From a bacterium HR10 (GTDB taxonomy: Bacteria > Acidobacteriota > Blastocatellia > HR10): DNA of 64,000 nt. Made by a program: the position numbers and the translations under genes. This document shows positions 17,144 to 25,750 of this stretch, in pieces. The DNA is taken from the NCBI GenBank assembly GCA_002923315.1, contig BEHM01000018.1, positions 1 through 64,000 on the forward strand. Reading direction: 5' to 3'. Below the pieces are notes generated by a model. It searched no databases. It was not told the DNA's origin and was given only the letters and a program-made list of their open reading frames with translations. Positions within the stretch are counted from its first letter, which is position 1. The number at the start of each line of letters is the position of its first letter.

Positions 17144-17977
17144 TCAGGAGAGCGCGGCCGGGGAGCGCTCGACCGCACTGAGCCCTCCATAGCGCCGCTC
17201 GCGTTTCTGATATTCGATCAGGGCCTGAAAGAAATGGGCCGGGCGAAAATCGGGCCAGAGCGTCTCGGTCACATAGAGTTCCGTATAGGCGATCTGCCAG
17301 AGCAAGAAGTTGCTCACGCGCATCTCGCCGCTGGTTCGAATTAAGAGGTCGGGATCGGGCAGATCGGCCGTCTCCAAATATCGCGCGATGAGCGCCTCGG
17401 TGATCGCCTCCGGCGGCAGCCCGCTCTGGCGCGCCTCGCGGTAGAGGCGGCGGAAGGCGTCCACCAACTCCGCGCGCCCGCTGTAGTTGAGCGCGACGAC
17501 CAGTTGCATTCGCCGATTCGCCGCCGTCTCGACCATGGCCCGATGCAGCTCTTCGCGAATCGCCTCCTCCAGCTCCTCCCATCGCCCGATGATGCGCAGA
17601 CGAATGTCATGACGCTTGAGCGTCTCCAACTCTTTGCGGAGGAATTCTCGGAGCAAGCTCATGAGCGCTTCGATCTCCTCCTGCGGCCGCTTCCAGTTCT
17701 CGGTCGAGAAAGCGTAGAGCGTCAACACGGGGATGCCCAAGCGAGCGGCCGTCTCCACGATCCGGCGCGCGGCCTTGGCGCCCGCGCGATGACCGACCAC
17801 GCGCGGCTTCCGCCGTCGCAGCGCCCAGCGCCCATTCCCATCCATGATGATGGCGACGTGTTGGGGGAGACGCTCGGGACGGATCTGCGTGAGGAGGAGC
17901 GCTTCGCGCGAGCCGGGTTTGATGACCCCCTCGAACTGCTTCTGCAGATCCTCCATCGAATCACCCTGGAGGGCCAT
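17144..17977 (-). CDS. uppS: Isoprenyl transferase / undecaprenyl diphosphate synthase
   Basis: UppS adds isopentenyl units in cis to farnesyl diphosphate to make the lipid carrier for cell-wall sugars. The 277-residue product has the catalytic HVAIIMDGNGRWA near residues 40-52, LYAFSTENWKRP near residues 107-118 and the C-terminal PDLLIRTSGEMRVSNFLLWQ and WPDF motifs. An alternative start is the ATG at 17956, which would remove seven residues. It leads the uppS-cdsA-dxr run. Confidence 0.96.
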   Translation of the reverse strand: MALQGDSMEDLQKQFEGVIKPGSREALLLTQIRPERLPQHVAIIMDGNGRWALRRRKPRVVGHRAGAKAARRIVETAARLGIPVLTLYAFSTENWKRPQEEIEALMSLLREFLRKELETLKRHDIRLRIIGRWEELEEAIREELHRAMVETAANRRMQLVVALNYSGRAELVDAFRRLYREARQSGLPPEAITEALIARYLETADLPDPDLLIRTSGEMRVSNFLLWQIAYTELYVTETLWPDFRPAHFFQALIEYQKRERRYGGLSAVERSPAALS

Positions 17978-18037
17978 CGCGTGGCCCCCGGTGATCTGCG
18001 CGGTGCGCGATCGCTCGCCTCACCGACGGATGCAATC

Positions 18038-18772
18038 TTAGTAACGGACGCGCAGCAGCGTCAAGCCCTTGGCCGGAAAGGTCGGACCGGCCCTTCGCCG
18101 ATCGCGCGCGCGCAGGATGCGCTCCATGTCTGAGGCGCGCCAGCGTCCGCGCCCGATCTCGCAGAGCGTGCCCATGAGCGTGCGCACCATGTAACGGAGG
18201 AACCCATTGGCCGTGATCTCCAGGTGCAGCAGATCCCCCTCGCACCATAAGCGCGCTTCGTGGACGCGTCGCACCGTCGTCTTCCCCGCGCGCTCGCGCG
18301 TGCCGAAGGAGGCGAAATCGTGTTCGCCGATGATCACCTCGAGCGCCTCACGCATGGCCGCCAGATCGAGGGGGAAGGGGAAATGATGCACGTAGCGATA
18401 GAGGAAGGGGCTGAGCACCGGTCCGAGACAGAGGGTGTACCGATATGTCTTCGACACCGCGCTATAGCGGGCGTGAAAATCCGGCGGGACGAATTCCACA
18501 GCCATCACGCGCACGTCCGGCGGGAGATTCGCGTTGAGCGCGCGTTGCCACTCGGCTTCGGACATCTCGCGCGTGAGGAAGACGCTGGCGACCTGCCCGT
18601 GCGCATGCACGCCGCGATCCGTCCGTCCGGCGCCGTGCACGGTCACAGGACGATGCTCCAGACGCGAGAGCACGTCGGTGAGCACGCCCTGGACCGTCCG
18701 CGCCTCAGCCTGAATCTGCCAGCCGTAGAAATCTGTCCCGTCGTACTGCAGGAGGAGCTTCGCGTTTGGCAC
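18038..18772 (-). CDS. truA: tRNA pseudouridine(38-40) synthase
   Basis: TruA isomerises uridines 38-40 in the tRNA anticodon arm. The catalytic Asp is in GAGRTDRGVHAHGQVA near residues 52-67, the N-terminal motif is LLLQYDGTDFYGWQ, and the C-terminal motif is NGFLRYMVRTLMG. I start at GTG 18772 (244 residues); the track ORF begins 40 codons earlier with sequence that does not look like TruA. GAGGGAGGGT overlaps the start region as ribosome-binding site. It lies 60 nt before uppS. Confidence 0.95.
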   Translation of the reverse strand: MPNAKLLLQYDGTDFYGWQIQAEARTVQGVLTDVLSRLEHRPVTVHGAGRTDRGVHAHGQVASVFLTREMSEAEWQRALNANLPPDVRVMAVEFVPPDFHARYSAVSKTYRYTLCLGPVLSPFLYRYVHHFPFPLDLAAMREALEVIIGEHDFASFGTRERAGKTTVRRVHEARLWCEGDLLHLEITANGFLRYMVRTLMGTLCEIGRGRWRASDMERILRARDRRRAGPTFPAKGLTLLRVRY

Positions 18773-18831
18773 ACCCTCCCTCCTTCTGCATCGCGTTTGT
18801 TGGAAGCGCCCGAAGTGGTGTCGTCGTCCCC

Positions 18832-19407
18832 TCAGGCGAGGTAGCGGCTGCCCGGTGTCGTCAACGGCAGACCGGCTGCGCACAAAGGGCATTCATCCGG
18901 CGGATATGTGGGCAGCTCCACCTGCAGCAGGGCGCGCAACGGCACGCCAAAATAGAGCGCTCTGCCGCTGCGGTCAATCAACGCGCCGACGCCGACAACG
19001 CGCCCCCCTGCTGCGCGAACCAGCTCGATCACTTCGCGCGTCGAGCGTCCGGTCGTGATGACGTCTTCGACGACGAGCACGCCTTCGTCAGGAGCGATGG
19101 CGAACCCCCGACGGAGCGTGAATCGCCCCTCTTCGCGCTCGGCGAAGATGGCGCGCGCGTCCAGATGCCGCGCGACCTCATGCGCGACGAGGATGCCGCC
19201 GATGGCCGGAGCGATGACCGTCTGGATCGGTGCATCCGCGAAAGCCTCGGCCAATCGTGCGCCAAGTGCCGTGGCGATCTTCGGATATTGCAGCACGAGC
19301 GCGCACTGGATGTAGCGCGCGCTGTGCAAGCCCGAGGAGAGCCGGAAGTGGCCCTCCAGAAGAGCCCCAGCCTCCCGAAAGAGGCGTCCGATGTCGTCTG
19401 TGCTCAT
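18832..19407 (-). CDS. pyrE: Orotate phosphoribosyltransferase
   Basis: PyrE transfers orotate to PRPP to make orotidine monophosphate in pyrimidine synthesis. The 191-residue product has HFRLSSGLHSARYIQCA, the PRPP-binding VLVVEDVITTGRSTREVIE near residues 109-126, and PAIGGILVAHEVAR. The C-terminal tail after residue 165 contains PPDECPLCAAGLPL, a short CxxC extension typical of the thermophile-type PyrE. Its ATG overlaps the stop of the giant TPR gene by 4 nt, so a metabolic gene is translationally coupled to a repeat protein and kinase, an odd arrangement. Confidence 0.95.
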   Translation of the reverse strand: MSTDDIGRLFREAGALLEGHFRLSSGLHSARYIQCALVLQYPKIATALGARLAEAFADAPIQTVIAPAIGGILVAHEVARHLDARAIFAEREEGRFTLRRGFAIAPDEGVLVVEDVITTGRSTREVIELVRAAGGRVVGVGALIDRSGRALYFGVPLRALLQVELPTYPPDECPLCAAGLPLTTPGSRYLA

Positions 19408-22400
19408 CCCGTCGTCTCCTTCAGAGGATCCTCCTCGCGTGGAGGAGAGGATGTCGCGCCTTGTTGCTCTTCCTCTGTCGCCGGCGAGGCGACCTCTGCC
19501 TCGCCTCCGGGGGCGAATGCGATCGAGGGAGAAGGGGGCGTCGGAGGGGTCACCCGAGGAGCCGAGCGCAACCGCTGGGCGAGCCGATCGAAGAGTCCGC
19601 CGAGCAAGAGGGCCACGTCTTGCTCCGGAGAGCGAACGGCCGGGCGCGGGACCGATTCGCCTCGTTGTTGAATCGCCTTGCTGTAGGCGGCTGTCGCCCC
19701 TTCGAGATCTCCCTTGATGTAGAGCATCCGCCCCAGCTCATTGTAGGCCTCGGCGAAGACGCCCTGACGTTGGGCGATGGCCTTCTGGAACGCTTCGATG
19801 GCCCGAGCGACTTCACCCCGACGCGCGTGCACACGCCCCTTTTGATAGTAGGCTTCGGGGAAGACGCCGCGATTGGCCGCGATCGCCAGCGAGAATTGAT
19901 CCAGAGCCGGATCGAGCATCCCCCGGCGGCTGTAGAGCAAGCCCAGCTCGTAGTGGGCCTCGGGGAAGCTCTTCGGATGCGTGGCGCAGACCGTTTGCAA
20001 GGCGGCGATGGCTCCGTCCACATCACCCTGCGCCGCCAGCGCGCGCCCGAGCCAGTAGTGCGCTTCCGGGAAATCGCCCTGCTGCTCAAGCGCCATCTGG
20101 AACTCGCGGGCAGCCGCGGCATACTCCCCCTTCTCGTAGAGCGCCTTGCCGAGGTCGAAATGCGCTTCGGGGAAGGGACCGCTCTTTTGCTCTAACGCCT
20201 GGCGCAGCTCCCGGAGCGCCTCCTCCAGGCGCCCCCGGCCGAGCGCGAGCACACCCAAATAGTAGTGCGCTTCGGGATCGTTCGGGTGAAGCTCCAGCGC
20301 TTTCCGGAATGAGGCTTCCGCCTGCTCCCATTCACCCGCTTGCAGCAGCACTAGGCCCAGGTTGTGATGGAGAGCAGGATCGCGCCCGCCCGTTTGCTCT
20401 ATCGCCTGCCGATACGCCTCGATGGCCCTCGTGATGTCTCCCTGCCGCACGTACGCATTCCCCAAGTTCCAGAGGGCTTCGGGGAAACGCCCGCTGCTTT
20501 GTTCGATCGCCGTGCGATAGGCTGAGATCGCATCCTCGATTCGCCCTTGAGCGAGGAAGACGTTCCCCAGACTGTAGTACGCCAGGGGGAACAGCTCGCA
20601 CTGCGCGATCGCCTGACGGAGCGCTTCCAGAGCCGCATCCAGCTCTCCGTGCTCGAGGAGCATGACGCCCAGGCTGTAGTACGCCTGGGGGAATGCCTGC
20701 GGCTCGACTTCGATCGCGCGGTGAAAGGCGGCGCGCGCTTCGGCCACTTCTCCACGTTCCCAGAGGGCGAGGCCGAGCCGATAGTGCGCTTGACCGAAGT
20801 CAGGCTTGTGCTCGATGGCTGTGCGATAGGCGGCGATCGCTTGCTCCAGGTCTCCGCGCGCGAAGTAGGCATTGCCGAGATCGTAATATCCCTCCGGGTA
20901 TGGTCGTCCCGCTGTTTGAATCGCCGCTTGGAAGGCGGCGATAGCGCGCTCGATCTCGCCCCGATCCAGAAGTGCCACTCCCAGGTCATGATGCGCGCGC
21001 GGGAGATCGGGCTTGAGCTCGAGGGCGCGCTCCAGGGCGCGGATCGCTTCGTCCAGCTCGCCGTTCAGATAGAGCGCGACGCCCAGGCCGTGATACGCGT
21101 GCACGAAGTCGGGGCGGAGTGCGAGCGCCTGCCGATAGGCTTCAATGGCCTCCTCCACGCGCCCGAGGTGCAGCAGCGCGCGCCCCAGGTGATCGTAGGC
21201 CTCGGGGAACTCCGGCTGCTGTTCAATCGCCTGGCGCAGACTCTGGATCGCGCCTTCCCACTCTCCGGCATCAAGCAGGGCGCACCCCAGATGATAGTGC
21301 GCCTCGGGGAAATCGCTCCGCGCGCGCACGGCCTGGCGGAAGGCCTCGATGGCTTCCGGAAGCGCATCCATTCCTTTCTGTTGGAGCGCGCGCCCGAGTT
21401 CCAGGTACGCTTCCGGCCACGGTGTCGGGCACGCCGCGATCGCGCGCCGATAGGCCTCGATAGCCTCCTCCAGCTTCCCCTGCACGAGGAACGCGAGCCC
21501 CAAATCGCGCCATGCTTCCGGATACGGCTCTTGGCGCTGGTGGATCGCCGTCTGGTACGCGTCAATGGCTTCGGCCAGGTCACCACGGCTATATGCGATG
21601 CGCCCCAGCAAATGATACGCCTCCGGGAAGTGACGCTCGCGTTGCTCGATGGCCGTCTGAATCGCCTGGCGGGCCGCCTCCAGCTCCCCCAGCTCCAGGA
21701 GCGTGCGGGCCAAATTGAAATGCGCGTTGGGGAAGTGCGGATGTTCAGCGATCGCGTGGCGGAAGGCGTCGGCCGCCGCCTGCAGCTCGCCTTTCTCGTG
21801 CAGCACGCGCCCGAGGTTATACCGCGCGCGCGGGAATGTCCCCCCGGCCGCTTCCAGCGCCTGGCGAAAAGCCGCAGCCGCTCGATCCAGGTCCTTTCGG
21901 AGGAAGAAGAGATGCCCCAGCTCGTACCAGCTCTCAGCCACCTCATATCCTTGGGCGATCACACGCTCCAGATGCGCGATGGCCTCCTCCAGACGTCCAG
22001 CGCTGGCGAGCGCCCGCGCCAGCTCCAGCTCCGCTTCGGGAAAGTGCCCCTGCCGCTGTTCCACGGCGCGGCTGAGAGCCGCGATCGCCTCCTCATACGC
22101 GCCTTGCGTCGCATACAGACGGCCGAGATCGTAATACGCCCTGGGGAAGAAGGGATTCTGTTCGATGGCACGATGATACGCGGCGGCGGCTTGCTCGACA
22201 TCCCCTTGCTGCGCGAGCAGCAGTCCGAGTTGGTGATGCGCCGCGGCGAAGTTCCCCCCGCGTTGGCGAATGGCCGTCTCCAGGGCTTCGCGCGCGGCCT
22301 CCAGATCTCCCTGCCGCAAGTACGCGCGTCCGAGGTTGAAATAAGCCTCCGGGTGATTCGGATTCACCTGAAGCAACGTGCGGAAAGTCGTGATCGCTTC

Positions 22401-23096
22401 CTCCAGGCGCCCTCGCGCCAGCAACGCTCTCCCCAGCTCGTACTGCGCTTCCGGATATACCCCCCCACGTTGTTCGATCGCCGTGCGAAAGGCCTCGATC
22501 GCTTCTTCCAGATCGCCCTTCCCCATCAGGAGCCAGCCGAGCTGAAAATGGATGTCCGGACTGTGCCCTCCGGACTGCTCAATGGCCGTGCGATAGGCCG
22601 CGATCGCCTCCTCGATGCGTCCGGTGTGCGCCAGCGCGAACCCCAGGTGAAAATGGGCGCGCGGGAAGACGCCGCCGCGTTGCGCGATCGCCTGCCGAAA
22701 GGCTTCGATCGCTCGTTCGACCTCTCCCTTGCCGAAGAGCGCGAGCCCGAGATTGTGATACGCGCCCGGATGGTTCCCCCCCGTTTGTTCAATGGCGCGC
22801 TCATAGGCCGCGATGGCCTCTTCGAGCTCGCCGCGCCGAGCCAGCGCCATCCCCAAATAATAGTGCGCTTCCGGGTACTGGGGCTGTTGCTCAATGGCCG
22901 TTCGAAACGCGGCGATCGCCCGCTCGACATCCCCGGCGTCATACAGGGCTCGGCCCAGTAGGAAATAGGCTTTGGGGAACCGACCTTGCTGCTGCTTGAT
23001 CGCCGTGCGGAGGGCCGTGATCGCCGCCTCCAGCTCCCCCCGCTGATAATGGTGCTGCGCCTGGTCGAGATAGTGCTGAGCGAGATAACCCGTCAT
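19404..23096 (-). CDS. Giant 33-repeat TPR protein
   Basis: A 1230-residue protein made almost wholly of tetratricopeptide repeats. I count 33 consecutive units of 34 or 35 residues (one of 36), each close to PEAHYxLGxALxxxGxxExAIxAYRxAIEQ. The 35-residue units carry an extra residue in a GG-x-F-P-E-A turn. There is no signal peptide or transmembrane segment, so it is probably cytoplasmic. The array would form a superhelix of about four turns, a protein-binding scaffold. The last 80 residues are proline/acidic rich and disordered. It starts 30 nt after the Ser/Thr kinase gene, whose own TPRs have the same style, so the two probably act together; the partner is unknown. Confidence 0.88.
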   Translation of the reverse strand: MTGYLAQHYLDQAQHHYQRGELEAAITALRTAIKQQQGRFPKAYFLLGRALYDAGDVERAIAAFRTAIEQQPQYPEAHYYLGMALARRGELEEAIAAYERAIEQTGGNHPGAYHNLGLALFGKGEVERAIEAFRQAIAQRGGVFPRAHFHLGFALAHTGRIEEAIAAYRTAIEQSGGHSPDIHFQLGWLLMGKGDLEEAIEAFRTAIEQRGGVYPEAQYELGRALLARGRLEEAITTFRTLLQVNPNHPEAYFNLGRAYLRQGDLEAAREALETAIRQRGGNFAAAHHQLGLLLAQQGDVEQAAAAYHRAIEQNPFFPRAYYDLGRLYATQGAYEEAIAALSRAVEQRQGHFPEAELELARALASAGRLEEAIAHLERVIAQGYEVAESWYELGHLFFLRKDLDRAAAAFRQALEAAGGTFPRARYNLGRVLHEKGELQAAADAFRHAIAEHPHFPNAHFNLARTLLELGELEAARQAIQTAIEQRERHFPEAYHLLGRIAYSRGDLAEAIDAYQTAIHQRQEPYPEAWRDLGLAFLVQGKLEEAIEAYRRAIAACPTPWPEAYLELGRALQQKGMDALPEAIEAFRQAVRARSDFPEAHYHLGCALLDAGEWEGAIQSLRQAIEQQPEFPEAYDHLGRALLHLGRVEEAIEAYRQALALRPDFVHAYHGLGVALYLNGELDEAIRALERALELKPDLPRAHHDLGVALLDRGEIERAIAAFQAAIQTAGRPYPEGYYDLGNAYFARGDLEQAIAAYRTAIEHKPDFGQAHYRLGLALWERGEVAEARAAFHRAIEVEPQAFPQAYYSLGVMLLEHGELDAALEALRQAIAQCELFPLAYYSLGNVFLAQGRIEDAISAYRTAIEQSSGRFPEALWNLGNAYVRQGDITRAIEAYRQAIEQTGGRDPALHHNLGLVLLQAGEWEQAEASFRKALELHPNDPEAHYYLGVLALGRGRLEEALRELRQALEQKSGPFPEAHFDLGKALYEKGEYAAAAREFQMALEQQGDFPEAHYWLGRALAAQGDVDGAIAALQTVCATHPKSFPEAHYELGLLYSRRGMLDPALDQFSLAIAANRGVFPEAYYQKGRVHARRGEVARAIEAFQKAIAQRQGVFAEAYNELGRMLYIKGDLEGATAAYSKAIQQRGESVPRPAVRSPEQDVALLLGGLFDRLAQRLRSAPRVTPPTPPSPSIAFAPGGEAEVASPATEEEQQGATSSPPREEDPLKETTG
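19600..23090 (-). repeat. Tandem TPR-coding repeat array (33 units of about 102-105 bp)
   Basis: The DNA keeps a recurring core coding for GELEEAIAAYRTAIEQ, with blocks such as GCGATCGC and CGCACTATTATTTGGG-like variants on the minus strand. Units are diverged, not identical, so recent expansion of single units is not obvious. Confidence 0.8.
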
Positions 23097-23126
23097 GATC
23101 CCCCCTCCTGGCGCCCCGTGCCGGTC

Positions 23127-25643
23127 TCATTCCCGAAAGTGGAAGAGCACGGCTCGACCGCCACGAAGCCAGACAAGAAGCGGAGCGCTCGCGGTTGCTC
23201 CCGTTCGCTTCGCCCGGACGATCTCTCGACCGTTGAGCGCCAGCGCCACTTCGTTTCGATCCGCCACGAGCGTGAGCGCCCAGGGTCTGGACGGATCCGG
23301 CGGATCGTTGAGCGGCTCCAGCACGTCCTCGCGCGCGCCGGTGAGACGAACGGGGCGAACGCTCCAGGCGGAGAATTCGCGCGCGCGCTCGAGCCGAAAG
23401 CCGAGCGCCACATCCCCTGATCGGAAGAGGAGGACGCAGTGCCGTTCGGTCGAGGGCGGAGCGAGCGCCAGCTCGAAGGTGAGTCGAGGGGGGATGTCCG
23501 CTCGGAGCAGGCGTTGGATGGGTTCTCCCGGAGCGTGAAGCAGAAGAGCATCGCGCATTCGATCGAGCCACGCGGCTCCGTCGCTCTGAGAGGGCGCCTG
23601 CTGCCACAGACGGCGCGCATCCTCCAGGCGACCGAGGCGCAGTGCGTACAGCTCGGCGAGCGCTTCCAGAGCCAACTGATCACGCCGCCGCTCGAGCGCC
23701 AGGCGCAATTGCTCTTCCGCTTCCTCATAGCGTCCGACAGCGGGATCGGCGAGGACCAGGGCCAGGTCGTACTGAGCCTCCGGAAAATTCCCCCCGCGCA
23801 AGAGGAGAGCCGCGCGAAGCTCAGCGAGCGCCCGCTCATAGTCGCGCACGCGATAGAGCGCGCGCCCCAGCAAGTGACGAGCGGTCGGATCATTCCCCCC
23901 ACGCTTGGCGAGCGCTGTCGAGAGCACCTCGATGGCCATCGGAGCCTCTCCCCGTTCCAGGAGCACGCGCCCGAGCACGAGATAGGCTTCTGGAAAGAGG
24001 CCGTTCTTCAGTCGAATCGCCCGCCGGAGTTCCCGCACGGCCAGTTCGTACTGCTTGTGCAGAAGCAGGATGCGCCCGACCTCGAGCAGATCCTCGGGAT
24101 TCTCCCCCGCCCGCTCAAGCACCTCACCGAACAAGCGCTCGGCTTCCTCGCGCCGCCCCTGATGCAGATACAGCTCGCCGAGAGCCGTGGCGGCGGCGAT
24201 CAAACGGCCGCGACTCTGTTCGAGGGCCGCTCGAAAGGCGCGCTCGGCGCCCTCGGTATCCCCCTCCTCCCACAATACGCGCCCGAGCTGAAGTTGCGCC
24301 TCCGGGAACACCCCGCCCGCCTGCTCCAGCGCCAGCAGGACTTCGCTCTTGGCTCCGGCGATCTCTCCCTGATCCAGATAAATGAGGCTCAACAGATAAT
24401 GCGCGCGCGCATTGCCCAGTGCGCTCCCGGCGATGATCTCCCGCAACAGTCGAGCGGCACCCTCTCGATCCCCCTCCTCGAACAGGCGCCAGGCCTCCGA
24501 GAGCGGATCGTAAATCGCGCGCGGAGCGGGTGGAGCGGCGATCGCAGGCGGCGGTGGAAGGGGCGGCCAGTCGGTCAACCACCGATAGGTTCGATAGCCC
24601 AATCCGCTCGCGCCCATCAGCAGAAGCGCACCCGCCAGCGCTGCCCCCCATCGGGGGCGGATGAGGCGAGCGGTGGGCGCCGCGCTCTCTTGAGGACGCG
24701 TGGGATGAACCGGAACTCCTTCGACCGAGGTCGGACGTGAGGGAAGCCGCACGGTTCGTCGCCCCGCGCTGGCGCGCACCGCGCGCTCGAACTCCTCGGC
24801 CAATTCCCACGCACTCTGCGGCCGGGCCGCCGGATCCTTGCTGAGCGCGCGCCGCACGACGGCCTCGATCTCCGGGCTCACATCGGGTCGCAGCGCTCGA
24901 AGCGGCGGTGGCTCCTCGTGGGCGTGCTTGAGCATGACCTCCATCGGATCTCCCTCGAAGGGGGGACGTCCCGCCAGCATCTCGTACAGGATCACGCCCA
25001 CGCTGTAGATGTCCGAGAGCGCGGTCGGGCTCTTCGCCTGACATTGTTCGGGAGAGGCGTATTCGGGCGTGCCGATGAAGACACGGCGCGAGATGGGGTC
25101 TCGATCTCGCTTCTGCTCATCCACCACCTTCGCGATGCCGAAGTCGAGCACCTTGACGTAATCCCTCTCTCCAGCCGCCTGCTGCAAGATGATGTTGTCC
25201 GGTTTGAGATCGCGATGGATGATCCCATGAGCGTGCGCCTCGGCCAGCGCCGAACAAATTTGCGTGAGGATGCGCGCCGCGCGTGCGGGCGAGAAGGGAC
25301 CTTCGCGCTTCAGCACTTCGGTGAGCGTCTCCCCCTCCAGATACTCCATGAGCAGGTAGACGACGTCGTCCTCGCGTCCGCAATCAATGATGTTGATCGC
25401 GTGCGGGTGCGTGATGCGGGCCGCCGCGCGCGCCTCATACAGGAAGCGTTCGACGAAGCTCGGATAAGCCGCTAAATCCTCCAGCAGGACTTTGAGCGCG
25501 ACCACCTTCCCCGTCACGACGTTCCGCGCGCGGTAGACGCTCCCCATCCCCCCTTGTCCGATCTTCGCCTCGATGTGATACTTGCCCGCGATCGTGCGTC
25601 CCAGCAGCCGATCCGGCTTGGTCTCTTCCATCGGTCCGGTCAT
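23127..25643 (-). CDS. Transmembrane Ser/Thr protein kinase with extracytoplasmic TPRs
   Basis: An 838-residue PknB-type kinase. The catalytic domain spans about residues 22-290, with glycine loop GQGGMGSVY (29-37), Lys51 in VALKVL, HRDLKPDN (143-150), DFG (167-169) and GTPEYASPEQ, so all key residues are present. A proline-rich linker leads to one transmembrane helix (about 333-349) and a second proline linker. About nine TPRs follow (about 380-690), and the last 110 residues form a beta-rich domain resembling LamG/DUF1080 jelly rolls (LLFRSGDVALGFRL..NGREIV). The TPRs and the final domain should face the periplasm as a sensor. It heads the operon with the giant TPR protein and pyrE. Confidence 0.9.
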   Translation of the reverse strand: MTGPMEETKPDRLLGRTIAGKYHIEAKIGQGGMGSVYRARNVVTGKVVALKVLLEDLAAYPSFVERFLYEARAAARITHPHAINIIDCGREDDVVYLLMEYLEGETLTEVLKREGPFSPARAARILTQICSALAEAHAHGIIHRDLKPDNIILQQAAGERDYVKVLDFGIAKVVDEQKRDRDPISRRVFIGTPEYASPEQCQAKSPTALSDIYSVGVILYEMLAGRPPFEGDPMEVMLKHAHEEPPPLRALRPDVSPEIEAVVRRALSKDPAARPQSAWELAEEFERAVRASAGRRTVRLPSRPTSVEGVPVHPTRPQESAAPTARLIRPRWGAALAGALLLMGASGLGYRTYRWLTDWPPLPPPPAIAAPPAPRAIYDPLSEAWRLFEEGDREGAARLLREIIAGSALGNARAHYLLSLIYLDQGEIAGAKSEVLLALEQAGGVFPEAQLQLGRVLWEEGDTEGAERAFRAALEQSRGRLIAAATALGELYLHQGRREEAERLFGEVLERAGENPEDLLEVGRILLLHKQYELAVRELRRAIRLKNGLFPEAYLVLGRVLLERGEAPMAIEVLSTALAKRGGNDPTARHLLGRALYRVRDYERALAELRAALLLRGGNFPEAQYDLALVLADPAVGRYEEAEEQLRLALERRRDQLALEALAELYALRLGRLEDARRLWQQAPSQSDGAAWLDRMRDALLLHAPGEPIQRLLRADIPPRLTFELALAPPSTERHCVLLFRSGDVALGFRLERAREFSAWSVRPVRLTGAREDVLEPLNDPPDPSRPWALTLVADRNEVALALNGREIVRAKRTGATASAPLLVWLRGGRAVLFHFRE

Positions 25644-25695
25644 CCGCGCGATGCTCTTGCCTGATCCCCCCTCTTGCCGTATCCTGATAGGCTTT

Positions 25696-25723
25696 ATCTT
25701 ATCGCAAAACGAATCGGATGCAA
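25696..25723 (-). promoter_or_regulatory. Putative promoter for the kinase-TPR-pyrE operon
   Basis: On the minus strand TTGCAT (25723-25718) and TAAGAT (25701-25696) are 16 nt apart, about 50 nt before the kinase ATG. The -10 hexamer is the same as in the HU promoter. Confidence 0.4.
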
Positions 25724-25750
25724 GCCATTTCCAGCCAGGGAGGTGAGCGA

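Noticed and set aside
20547-22961. 804-codon plus-strand ORF within the TPR gene
   Set aside because: Antisense of repetitive TPR DNA; its apparent repeats mirror the sense repeats.
19600-23090. Repeat array as CRISPR or satellite DNA
   Set aside because: Units are about 102-105 bp, in frame, diverged and coding for TPRs, with no spacers.
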